Assembly (NCBI GenBank): GCA_025935515.1
Contig: JAICVC010000094.1
Coordinates: 1 to 8,179 of the forward strand
Direction: 5' to 3'
Origin: Sphingomonas sp.
GTDB lineage: Bacteria; Pseudomonadota; Alphaproteobacteria; Sphingomonadales; Sphingomonadaceae
DNA length: 8,179 nucleotides
In this document: positions 1 to 7,355 of the stretch, one piece after another
How positions within the stretch are numbered: position 1 is the stretch's first letter
Layout of the letters: each line of letters starts with the position of its first letter
Made by a program: the position numbers and the translations under genes
Notes under the pieces: model-generated
What the model saw: the letters and a program-made list of their open reading frames with translations, nothing else
The model's database searches: none
Told to the model about the DNA's origin: nothing

Positions 1-2577
1 CAGGCGGCCGCCCATGAATGGCCACTCGCCCCGCTCGATCTTCACCAGCTGACCCGGCAGCAGCTGATAGCGGATCACGCCATTCTCGACGAGGATGCCG
101 GGGTTGATCGACTTGACCGTCAGCACCTGGCCCGGGGGCGTGGTCAGGCCGAGCAGGTCGTCGAAATGCATGTTGCCGCTCATGCCGGTGACCGGGCCGA
201 ACGGCGCGGCGAGGTCGAGGTTAGCGGTTGAGAAGTCGCCGCTCGAGGTTACTTTCCCGGCCCCGCTCCAGTCGATCCGGCCCTGCCCGCGGATGGTGCC
301 GTTGACCAGCGCGATCACGCCTTCCGTCAGCCGCGTGATCTCGTCCGGCTGCAAGTTCGGCCCGAAGTTCAGGCCGGGCACGTCGAGGATTGCATGGCCG
401 GCGCCGGTCGACAGCCGATGCTCGATGTTCACATCGGTAACCAGCGTGCCGGTCGCCGGATGGCGCAGAGCGCCGGTCGCCCGGACATGGTCGCCGGCCA
501 GCGTGAAATGCACATTGTCGCTTTGCAGCGGATAGAAGCGCGGGTTGGCGTCGCGGTCGGAAACGGTCAGCGCGGCATCGGCCGTCAGATCGTTGTTGTG
601 CAGCAGCCATTTGCCCGAGCCATCGCTGAGCAGCAGCGGCACCTTGCCGATCGACGCGGTCGCGCCTGCGAAGGCGCCGCGGATCCCGGCGCCGACGAAT
701 GTGCCATTGAGCCGGGCAGCATCGAAGGTAACTGGCGAGGTCACGCGCCCGAGCCGCATGCCGAGCCGGTCCAAGGCGAATTGCTTGCCGACGATTTGTC
801 CGCTCGCCGCCTGCAGATGCAGCGGCGAGTTGCCGAGGCGCCCGTTGACGACCAGGCCGTTGAGCCGAGCACTCGCAAACACGGGGCCGCCCGGTCGCTT
901 CGAGATGATCGCCGAGCCGATCGGGCACACCGGAAGCCGCGTCGGCCCGAGCTGAATCGAGCTCATCTGGAAATAGCTGACCGAGACCACCGCGCAGGAT
1001 GTTCCGAAGGCGAAGCTGCCGCCGCGGCCGATCCGGCCGGTGATCGGCAGCCGCAACGCCTGCACGCGGCCGTTGGGGAACCGGCCGTCTAGCACGGCGA
1101 CGGTGCTGAGCGCGGTTGAGCCTCCCGGCCCCGGGCCGAAGCGGATCGGCGTCAGCGCCAGCCGCTGCCCGTTGGCGGAATAAGGCGCGAGGTCGGCGAC
1201 GCCGCTCATCGGTGCGCCGGCGCGGGGCTGGCGAAGGCTGACCCGCCCTTGCGGCAGGCCGCCGCCGGCCATCTGGATGTCGCCGTCGATCCTGAGGCCG
1301 CTGGACGGCCAGTAATAGGTCACGCCGCTGCCGCCGGAGACCCGCGCCCTGGCGCCGTTCGGCCCGAGGATATCGGCCTCGGTGATGCGGACGCCACCGC
1401 CGCCGGGGAAATTGACTACCGTGATGTGCCCGGCCGAGTTGAAATTGCGCGCGGTCCGGCTGATCGCATTGCCGATGCCGCTGGCGACCGGGCCGATCGG
1501 AGTCTTGGCCGCGGCCGCGAGCGGCTCTGTGACTCCGGCGATCATGCTCGGGTCGAGCGCCGCGCTGTCGGCGGCATAATCGCCGACCATGTCAAACGTG
1601 CCCGCCTGCAGGCCGAGGTGATAGCCGCCGGCGAGCCGCGTCCGGTCGGCGTAGATCGTCGCCATCCGGGACTTCTGCGCCGACAGCTTGACCCGGCCGT
1701 AGACGTCGCCGAACGAGCCCTTGTAGCTGATGTCGCCGATGAAATTGGCGAGCCCGTTAGAGCCGGCGACCAGGGTTCCAATCGCCATCCGCCCGCTGCC
1801 GTCGATGCTGGTGAACGCCTCGTTGAAGCTGGCCCTGGCATCGAACCGCGGGCCGGCAATGTCGAAGCGGCTGGCGGGACAGGTGAAACGGTCGAGGATC
1901 ACCGGGCCGTCGATCCGCGGCCGGCGTGCGACGACCGACACCGTGACCTGGGCGCGCAAGTTGGTGGCGGCGCAGCGGCCCGGCACCAGGCGCGGGCTGA
2001 TGATCGCGGCGCGGCCCTTGAAGCCGCCGCTCAATTTGCCGTTGCCCTCCAGCGCAAAGCCGAGCGGCCCGAACGGAGTGGTCAGCGAGATGGTACTGTC
2101 GCGGATGTCGAGGACGAACTCGGGCAGCGCGAACGGCTTGCCCGACGGCGGCGGCAACAGCCGGTCGATCTGGCCCCAGCTGACCCGGCCGTTGACCAGG
2201 CGGCCGCGAAGCCGAACGCCGCGGGCGACGATCCGATACACCTCGAAGCTGCCGTTCCATTTCACTCGCGTCTCAATGTGCGCGAACCGGGCGACGAGGT
2301 CGGGTCTTTTCGGATCGCCGATGACGAGATTGCTGACTTCCTGAGTCCGGAGGCCGACCCTGTCGAGATGGTAAGTGGCGGTCACGCCGCGTCGTTCGAA
2401 CTCGCTCTTGAGATAATGCGTCGCGATTGGCCGGCGCTCGATCCAGACGATCGCGACCGCGACGACGAGGAAGACGAGAAGCCCGAGCGCGACGAAGCTC
2501 GCGACGCGGCCCCAGCGGGTCCCGCGCCGCGCGATAATCGTCTCGCCGGTGCTGTTCTCGTTCGGCCGTTCCGCCAT
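1..2577 (-). CDS. ydbH: YdbH-family inner-membrane-anchored AsmA/TamB-like protein, 3' end off the window
   Basis: The minus-strand frame is open from the ATG at 2577 to base 1: 859 codons with no stop, and the C-terminus is missing. Seen: a short charged cytoplasmic N-terminus, one hydrophobic segment at about residues 26-46, then a long chain rich in Gly and short beta-type strands. Near the edge are GNMHFDDL (801-808), a TPPGQ element, INPGI and WPFMGG (852-857), which I recognise as typical of the YdbH C-terminal domain. In Escherichia coli YdbH acts with TamB and YhdP as an inner-to-outer membrane bridge for phospholipids, working with the lipoprotein YnbE and with YdbL, so ynbE and ydbL may follow past the left edge. 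Four cysteines lie as two spaced pairs (C202/C233 and C528/C551) and could form periplasmic disulfides. The start is supported by an in-frame TAG just upstream (2587-2589). A GGGAGGGG run (2591-2598) is the only Shine-Dalgarno candidate, about 13 bases away. The family call is from recall of motifs. Confidence 0.82.
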   Translation of the reverse strand, partial: MAERPNENSTGETIIARRGTRWGRVASFVALGLLVFLVVAVAIVWIERRPIATHYLKSEFERRGVTATYHLDRVGLRTQEVSNLVIGDPKRPDLVARFAHIETRVKWNGSFEVYRIVARGVRLRGRLVNGRVSWGQIDRLLPPPSGKPFALPEFVLDIRDSTISLTTPFGPLGFALEGNGKLSGGFKGRAAIISPRLVPGRCAATNLRAQVTVSVVARRPRIDGPVILDRFTCPASRFDIAGPRFDARASFNEAFTSIDGSGRMAIGTLVAGSNGLANFIGDISYKGSFGDVYGRVKLSAQKSRMATIYADRTRLAGGYHLGLQAGTFDMVGDYAADSAALDPSMIAGVTEPLAAAAKTPIGPVASGIGNAISRTARNFNSAGHITVVNFPGGGGVRITEADILGPNGARARVSGGSGVTYYWPSSGLRIDGDIQMAGGGLPQGRVSLRQPRAGAPMSGVADLAPYSANGQRLALTPIRFGPGPGGSTALSTVAVLDGRFPNGRVQALRLPITGRIGRGGSFAFGTSCAVVSVSYFQMSSIQLGPTRLPVCPIGSAIISKRPGGPVFASARLNGLVVNGRLGNSPLHLQAASGQIVGKQFALDRLGMRLGRVTSPVTFDAARLNGTFVGAGIRGAFAGATASIGKVPLLLSDGSGKWLLHNNDLTADAALTVSDRDANPRFYPLQSDNVHFTLAGDHVRATGALRHPATGTLVTDVNIEHRLSTGAGHAILDVPGLNFGPNLQPDEITRLTEGVIALVNGTIRGQGRIDWSGAGKVTSSGDFSTANLDLAAPFGPVTGMSGNMHFDDLLGLTTPPGQVLTVKSINPGILVENGVIRYQLLPGQLVKIERGEWPFMGGRL

Positions 2578-2588
2578 TGGGTCTATCT

Positions 2589-2613
2589 AACCCCTCCCAA
2601 GCGGGACCGTTCC
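2589..2613 (-). promoter_or_regulatory. Possible EcfG-type (general stress) promoter for the YdbH gene
   Basis: On the minus strand, GGAAC (2613-2609) is followed after exactly 17 bases by GTT (2591-2589). This matches the GGAAC-N16/17-GTT promoter recognised by the alphaproteobacterial general stress sigma factor EcfG. It lies in the divergent ydbH/radC spacer and points at ydbH. The predicted transcription start would be only a few bases from the ATG at 2577, giving an almost leaderless message and placing the Shine-Dalgarno-like GGGAGGGG inside the promoter spacer. That geometry lowers confidence; a chance match is possible. Confidence 0.25.
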
Positions 2614-2693
2614 AGATGCGGCATGACCTCTAGCCAAGCCGCGCCATTCTGTGGTCAAAAGGCCGCGCTCGGACCACGCCAGCAAGAGGCGGC

Positions 2694-3389
2694 ATGGACG
2701 CGCGCGTCAGCAAACGAGTGCAAGAGGGGTCGGGCGGACATCGATCGCGGCTGCGCGAGCGCTTGCTCGACGCCGGGCCGGAAGGTTTCCACGATTACGA
2801 GCTGATCGAATATCTGCTCACCCTGACCATCCCGCGAGTCGACACCAAGCCGCTGGCCAAGCGCCTGCTCGACGATTTCGGCGGGATCGGACCGTTATTG
2901 AGCGCGAGCGCGGACACCTTGCGACGCGAGGGTCTGAGCGAGGCGGCCATCGCCGCCCTGAAGATCGCCCATGCGGCGGGGCTGCGGATGCTGGAAACGA
3001 GGATTGAAGGGAAGCCGGTCCTATCGAGCTGGGACGCGCTCAGCGACTACCTCCACGCCACCATGGCCCACCGCCGCACCGAGGAAGTGCGGATCCTGTT
3101 CCTCAACGCCAAGAACATGCTGCTGGCCAACGAGGCGCTGTGGCAGGGGTCGGTCGACGAAGCCTCGGTCCATGTCCGCGAAGTCATCGCCCGCGCCATC
3201 GCCCTCGGCGCGACGGCGCTGATCATCGTCCACAATCACCCGAGCGGCGACCCGACGCCGAGCCATCAGGACATCCGCCTGACGCGGGATCTGGTCGAGG
3301 CGGGGCGGCATATGAAGGTGACGGTCCACGACCATGTGATCGTAGGCGCGGCTGGGCGGACGAGTATGCGGGCGATCGGGCTGATTTGA
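2694..3389 (+). CDS. radC: RadC family protein (JAB/MPN domain)
   Basis: This 231-residue protein has the usual RadC layout and length. A helical N-terminal region (about 17-100) with helix-hairpin-helix character contains HDYELIEYLL (33-42) and DFGGIG (61-66). A C-terminal JAB/MPN domain (about 108-231) follows. The metal-binding JAMM signature is intact: HNHPSGDPTPSHQD gives H180, H182, S190 and D193, with an upstream acidic residue at E130/E131 (TEEVRILFL). RadC was once linked to recombinational repair, but its role is unresolved; intact JAMM residues suggest a metal-dependent hydrolase fold, and no substrate is established. The start is supported by AAGAGG at 2684-2689, four bases before the ATG. 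It is divergent from ydbH and convergent with the next gene, leaving 20 bases and no visible terminator between them. Confidence 0.93.
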   Translation: MDARVSKRVQEGSGGHRSRLRERLLDAGPEGFHDYELIEYLLTLTIPRVDTKPLAKRLLDDFGGIGPLLSASADTLRREGLSEAAIAALKIAHAAGLRMLETRIEGKPVLSSWDALSDYLHATMAHRRTEEVRILFLNAKNMLLANEALWQGSVDEASVHVREVIARAIALGATALIIVHNHPSGDPTPSHQDIRLTRDLVEAGRHMKVTVHDHVIVGAAGRTSMRAIGLI

Positions 3390-3409
3390 CCGACAGGCCG
3401 GGGAGCGAA

Positions 3410-3849
3410 TCACTCGCGATCGATCAGAACTTCCTGAACCGGCATGTCGGAGCGCCGGAGAACCAGCTTCTCGCGCAAGCCTTCCTCGCGCTCGCGCAGA
3501 GCCGGATCCTTGTACAGCGCGGACGCATTTCGCGCCGGGGGCAGATCGTCGAACGCGATATTGGGGCTGGCCCATGCGATGGTCAGCCGCACGTCGGGCT
3601 GGGCCGGGTCTCCGCTCCTGAACCGCGGACGCGCGATTCTCATCCACAAGATCCGATGCTGTGTGATCTCGCGCTTCAGCAGTGGGAGCTTGTTTCGGTT
3701 GAACAGCGCCAGGAAGTGCTCAGTCTCACCCGGCTGCAGCCAATAGGAGTGCTCTAGGATGTACGGCGCGCCCACCGGCGCGTCGCGTTGTGCGATCGCG
3801 GGCGATGCTATGCCAGTGCTCCGGCTGCGGCAAAACACGTGATCTTCAT
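3410..3849 (-). CDS. Small, probably exported protein of unknown function; reading frame apparently broken inside the signal peptide
   Basis: The convincing part runs from about 3810 to the TGA at 3412-3410 and contains PYILEHSYWL, FLALFNRNKLPLLKREI, RILWMRIARPRF and VRLTIAWAS. It is about 120 residues of mixed alpha/beta sequence that could be a small ligand-binding or dimeric alpha-beta-barrel type domain, though I cannot assign a family. Read back in frame, the ORF extends to an ATG at 3961, but that codon overlaps the purB start head to head and the added N-terminus (many Arg and Ser) looks non-coding. In another frame, the ATG at 3849 gives MKITCFAAAGALA and then TAG (3810-3808). Adding one base there would join it to IASPAIAQRDAPV, making a textbook signal peptide with cleavage near AIAQ. 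The start given here assumes that restored gene. The defect could be a true pseudogene mutation or a sequencing error; otherwise a different start is used. The upstream part is less GC-rich than its neighbours. Confidence 0.55.
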
Positions 3850-3959
3850 GCGAAACCCCCAAGCGCGCCAGCATACACGAAACAATTTTCACAGCCGATA
3901 GTGGTTCAAAGCTTCGTCGGATTTGAAGGCCGTCGACTGCTCTGCTAGCCGCCCGCTCC

Positions 3960-5285
3960 ATGGTCCCCCGCTATTCGCGCCCCGAAATGACCGCCATTTG
4001 GTCGGCCGAGAACCGCTACCGCATCTGGTGGCGGATCGAGGTGTTCGCGGCGGAGGCGATGGGCAAGATCGGAATGATTCCGGCTGAGGACGCGGTGACG
4101 ATCCGCGCCGCCTACGACGCCAACGCGCTCGCCGAGATCGACATCGAAGCGATCGACGCGATCGAGGCGGTCACCAAGCATGACGTGATCGCATTCCTCA
4201 CCTGGGCGGGCGAGAAGCTCGGGCCGGAGAAGCGCTGGCTGCACCAGGGGATGACCAGCTCCGACGTGCTCGACACCGCACTGGCGGTCCAGCTGAAGCA
4301 GGCGGCCGACCTGCTGATCGCCGACATCGACGCGCTGCTGGCCGTGCTGAAGCGCCGGGCGTTCGAGCACAAGCTGACCCCCACCATTGGCCGCAGCCAC
4401 GGAATCCATGCCGAGCCGACCACATTCGGTCTCAAGCTCACCCAGGCCTATGCCGAGTTTGCGCGCAATCGTGAGCGGCTGGCGGCGGCGCGCGATGACG
4501 TTGCGACCTGCGCCATCTCGGGCGCGGTCGGCACGTTTGCCAATATCGACCCGAGCGTCGAGGACTACGTGGCCGAGCAGATGGGTCTCCAGGTCGAGCC
4601 GGTCTCGACCCAGGTCATCCCCCGCGACCGCCACGCGATATTCTTCGCCACGCTCGGCGTGATAGCCTCGTCGATCGAGCGGCTTGCGACCGAAATCCGC
4701 CACTTGCAGCGCACTGAGGTGCTCGAGGCCGAGGAATATTTCGCCCCCGGCCAAAAGGGCAGCTCGGCGATGCCGCACAAGCGCAATCCGGTGCTGACCG
4801 AGAACCTCACTGGCCTCGCCCGGATGGTCCGCGGCTATGTGACGCCCGCACTCGAGAATGTCGCTTTGTGGCATGAGCGGGATATCTCCCACTCATCGGT
4901 CGAGCGGTTCATCGGTCCCGACGCGACGATCACGCTCGATTTCGCCCTCGCGCGTCTCACGAGCGTGATCGACAAGCTCGTCGTCTATCCCGAGCGGATG
5001 CGGAAGAACCTCGACCGGATGGGCGGCCTGGTTCACTCACAGCGCGTGCTGTTGGCGCTCATCCAGGCCGGCCTCAGCCGCGAAGACAGCTATGCGCTGG
5101 TTCAGCGGAACGCGATGAAAGTGTGGGAGTCCGACGGGCAACTGTCGCTGCTCGACCTGTTGAAGGCCGATCCGGAAGTCTCGCAGCGGCTGTCCGCCGA
5201 ACAGCTCGATGACCTGTTCGACCTCGATTATCATCTGAAGCACGTCGACACGATTTTCGACCGGGTGTTCGGCGCGTCGGCCTAG
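3960..5285 (+). CDS. purB: Adenylosuccinate lyase
   Basis: PurB catalyses two steps of purine synthesis in the cytosol: SAICAR to AICAR plus fumarate, and adenylosuccinate to AMP plus fumarate. The 441 residues match the usual length of the shorter bacterial form. The fumarase/aspartase-superfamily blocks are in order: HQGMTSSDVLDT (H95, with T99-S100-S101-D102), GRSHGIHAEPT (H147 and H150; one supplies the catalytic histidine) and the signature loop GSSAMPHKRNP (267-277), which carries the catalytic serine. HERDISHSSVER (about 304-315) is also typical. The protein appears complete and functional. The start MVPRYSRPEM agrees with sphingomonad PurB proteins as I recall them. I see no Shine-Dalgarno sequence within 15 bases of the ATG, so translation may be leaderless or SD-independent. 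The next gene follows on the same strand after 81 bases. Confidence 0.97.
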   Translation: MVPRYSRPEMTAIWSAENRYRIWWRIEVFAAEAMGKIGMIPAEDAVTIRAAYDANALAEIDIEAIDAIEAVTKHDVIAFLTWAGEKLGPEKRWLHQGMTSSDVLDTALAVQLKQAADLLIADIDALLAVLKRRAFEHKLTPTIGRSHGIHAEPTTFGLKLTQAYAEFARNRERLAAARDDVATCAISGAVGTFANIDPSVEDYVAEQMGLQVEPVSTQVIPRDRHAIFFATLGVIASSIERLATEIRHLQRTEVLEAEEYFAPGQKGSSAMPHKRNPVLTENLTGLARMVRGYVTPALENVALWHERDISHSSVERFIGPDATITLDFALARLTSVIDKLVVYPERMRKNLDRMGGLVHSQRVLLALIQAGLSREDSYALVQRNAMKVWESDGQLSLLDLLKADPEVSQRLSAEQLDDLFDLDYHLKHVDTIFDRVFGASA

Positions 5286-5366
5286 CCGTATCACGAGCGC
5301 ACAAAATTTCATGTGCACTGCGCCATTCCATGGTTATTCTTCGCCACGGAAGCGTAGCCGGGGGTC

Positions 5367-6218
5367 ATGGAAACCGTCCAGGAACTGAGCAGCGAAATGA
5401 GCGCTCCGCGACGCACCGACGACGCGCGCGTCCAGCCCGGGAGCTATCTGCTCGAGCTGTCGCTCGACTGGATCGTCCTGCGCGCATCGGAGAATGTCCA
5501 CCATCTGCTCGGGCAATCCCATGTCACGCTGATCGACGAGCCGCTGGGGAAGTTCGTCAAGGCGCAGGCGTTGCACGATCTGCGAAACCTGTTCTCGCGG
5601 TTGAGCGGCACCACCGGCGTCGGCCGCGCCTATTGCGTGCGCCTGACCGATGAACATGAGTTCGTCGACATCGCGTTTCAGCTGAGCGACGGGCGCGCCC
5701 TGCTCGAGGCGGTGCCCTCGACGGGCAGCTTCGGCGAGTGTTTCGGGAGCGTCGGCGGCCTCATCGCCGGGCTGTCGAACAGCCGCGGACAGGCCTTGCT
5801 CGACGGCGGCGCGCGGCGGATGCGGGCGCTGACCGGTTATGACCGGGTCACGCTGACCTGCGGCGAGCGCCGCGCCGAGAGCAGCCGCGGCGCCTTTGCC
5901 ACCGCGTCCGACGCGGCCGACCTGCCGATCATCATCGCCGATACCGGTGCCGACGGCATCGCCATCTTCCCGCGCGATCCTGAGGACACATCGGCGGACG
6001 GCGCGCTGATGCGCTCGCCCGATGCACCCCAGCGCCAAAAGCTCGAGACGCAGCGCATCCGCGCGATCCTCCGCGTGCCGTTCGACGCCGATGGCCTGAG
6101 TTGCGAATTCTGCTGCGAGAACCGCTCGCCGCGCCAGCCGAGCTTCGAGCTCCACGCCGCTGCCGAGCTATTCGCGCAGATGTTCGCGCTGCGCCTCGCG
6201 CTCGACCGCGCCGCCTAG
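5367..6218 (+). CDS. Stand-alone phytochrome-like PAS-GAF protein without output domain
   Basis: The 283 residues resemble the first two domains of a bacteriophytochrome and nothing more. A PAS_2-like domain spans about 22-118 (QPGSYLLEL, then VLRASENVHHLLGQ). A phytochrome-type GAF domain spans about 138-281, with LTGYDRV (155-161), SDAADLP (181-187, in the place of PASDIP), then LMRSPDAP...IRAILRVPF and FCCENRSPR (248-256, in the place of ACHHxSPR). There is no PHY domain, histidine kinase, GGDEF domain or helix-turn-helix. No cysteine precedes the PAS domain, where bacteriophytochromes attach biliverdin, and several pocket residues differ (see findings). It may have become a light-independent sensor, a partner protein, or a binder of another ligand. 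The start chosen has GGGGG (5360-5364) close by; M11 at 5397 is a possible alternative. It lies 81 bases after purB and may be cotranscribed; its stop overlaps that of dnaJ. Domain assignment is from motif recall; function is unknown. Confidence 0.75.
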   Translation: METVQELSSEMSAPRRTDDARVQPGSYLLELSLDWIVLRASENVHHLLGQSHVTLIDEPLGKFVKAQALHDLRNLFSRLSGTTGVGRAYCVRLTDEHEFVDIAFQLSDGRALLEAVPSTGSFGECFGSVGGLIAGLSNSRGQALLDGGARRMRALTGYDRVTLTCGERRAESSRGAFATASDAADLPIIIADTGADGIAIFPRDPEDTSADGALMRSPDAPQRQKLETQRIRAILRVPFDADGLSCEFCCENRSPRQPSFELHAAAELFAQMFALRLALDRAA

Positions 6219-7333
6219 CCGCCGAACATTTCGCGGGCCCGGCTGAAGAAGCTTTTCGCGGCCGGGCATTCGTCGCCGGTTTCAGTGCCGCGGAATTCTT
6301 CGAGCAACTTCTTCTGCTTCGACGACATCCTGGTCGGGGTCTCGACCAGGATCCGCGCGACGAGGTCGCCGCGCCCACGCCCGTTCAGCACGCTCATTCC
6401 AGCGCCGCGATGACGGAGCTGCTCGCCGGACTGGATTCCGGCGGGAATCTTCAGCTCCACTCGGTTGCCGTCAATGCCCGGCAGGCTGATCGCTCCGCCC
6501 AGTGCGGCGGTTGTGAAGCTCACAGGGCAGTCGGCAATCAACGTCGTCCCCTCGCGCGCGTAGATCGGGTGCCGCTTCATGTGCACGAACAGATAGAGGT
6601 CGCCGCTTCCTGCCCCGCGCACGCCGGCTTCGCCCTCGCCCGCGACGCGGATGCGCGTGCCTTCGTCGACGCCGGCCGGGATTTTCACCGCCAGCTTGCG
6701 ATTGGTGAGCGCCCGGCCCTCGCCCTGGCAGGAGGGGCACGGATCGGTGATGACCTCGCCGGCGCCGCGGCAGGTCGGGCAGCCGCGCTCGACCACGAAG
6801 AAACCCTGTTGCGCGCGGACCTTCCCAATCCCGCCGCAGGTCTGGCAGGTGCTCGCACAGCGGTCGGCTTTGGTACAGCCGCTGCCATGGCATGGTTCGC
6901 ACTTGGCCATTGCCTGGATTGCGATGGTCTTCTCGGCGCCGGTGAACGCTTCTTCCAGGCTGAGCTCGAGGTCGTAGCGGAGGTCCGCCCCGCGCGCGGC
7001 ATTCTGCTGCGCCCGCGGGTCCATGAACTCGCCGAAGATGGTCGAGAAAATGTCGGAGAAGCCGTTGAAGCCGGCCTCCGCGAACGGATCGTGCCCGCCG
7101 CCCCCGTTCTGGAACGCCGCCCTTCCGAAGCGGTCGTAGGCGGCACGCTTCTGCGGGTCCTTGAGGACGTCATAGGCCTCGTTGATCGCCTTGAACTGCG
7201 CTTCCTTGTCGGAGCAGCCGTTGTGCCGGTCGGGGTGATGCTCCTTGGCAAGACGGCGATAGGCAGCTTTGATCGCGGCGTCGTCGGCGCCGCGCTGTAT
7301 GCCTAGCAGCTCGTAATAGTCCTGCTCGACCAT
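6215..7333 (-). CDS. dnaJ: Molecular chaperone DnaJ (Hsp40)
   Basis: DnaJ delivers unfolded clients to DnaK and stimulates its ATPase in the cytosol. The 372 residues match a full type I DnaJ. The J domain (about 4-69) has the essential HPD at 33-35. A Gly/Phe-rich segment (about 69-104) follows. The zinc-binding region (145-206) has all four CxxCxGxG motifs: C145/C148, C163/C166, C185/C188 and C199/C202. The C-terminal client-binding domains run from about 208 to 335. Two additional cysteines, C153 and C159, lie in the linker between the first and second zinc motifs. A GGGGGAAGA run sits upstream of the ATG at 7333 and probably serves as ribosome binding site, about 11 bases away. dnaK lies upstream on the same strand, separated by 111 bases that hold an inverted REP pair. 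The TAG stop (6217-6215) overlaps the stop of the converging PAS-GAF gene. Confidence 0.97.
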   Translation of the reverse strand: MVEQDYYELLGIQRGADDAAIKAAYRRLAKEHHPDRHNGCSDKEAQFKAINEAYDVLKDPQKRAAYDRFGRAAFQNGGGGHDPFAEAGFNGFSDIFSTIFGEFMDPRAQQNAARGADLRYDLELSLEEAFTGAEKTIAIQAMAKCEPCHGSGCTKADRCASTCQTCGGIGKVRAQQGFFVVERGCPTCRGAGEVITDPCPSCQGEGRALTNRKLAVKIPAGVDEGTRIRVAGEGEAGVRGAGSGDLYLFVHMKRHPIYAREGTTLIADCPVSFTTAALGGAISLPGIDGNRVELKIPAGIQSGEQLRHRGAGMSVLNGRGRGDLVARILVETPTRMSSKQKKLLEEFRGTETGDECPAAKSFFSRAREMFGG

Positions 7334-7355
7334 TTACGCGGTCTTCCCCCACCAG

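Noticed and set aside
2623..2650. ATGACC-N16-CATTCT as a sigma-70-type promoter for radC
   Set aside because: It matches only 4 of 6 and 3 of 6 consensus positions, not distinguishable from background.
2651..2677. GTGGTC...GACCAC inverted repeat upstream of radC as a possible operator
   Set aside because: It is a perfect but only six-base repeat with a 15-base gap. This is common by chance at this GC content, and no regulator gene is nearby.
1249..2805. A 518-codon plus-strand open frame, with several others, antisense to the ydbH gene
   Set aside because: Composition is dominated by Arg, Ala, Asp and Gly with no recognisable domain. It is the mirror of a GC-rich coding frame and conflicts with the continuous 859-codon YdbH frame.
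3945..4892. A 315-codon minus-strand open frame opposite purB
   Set aside because: It lies antisense to an unmistakable PurB, shows low-complexity Arg/Gly/Asp composition and has no domain. It is a shadow frame.
5299..5316. GCACA/TGTGC inverted repeat after purB as a possible terminator
   Set aside because: The stem is only five base pairs with an eight-base loop and no following T-run, too weak to call.
5334..6155. A 273-codon minus-strand open frame opposite the PAS-GAF gene
   Set aside because: The plus-strand frame carries phytochrome-like motifs (LTGYDRV and SPR). The minus frame is Arg/Ala-rich with no motif.
6101..7306. A 401-codon plus-strand open frame opposite dnaJ
   Set aside because: dnaJ on the other strand has all expected motifs. 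The antisense translation is Ala/Arg-rich and carries no known motif.
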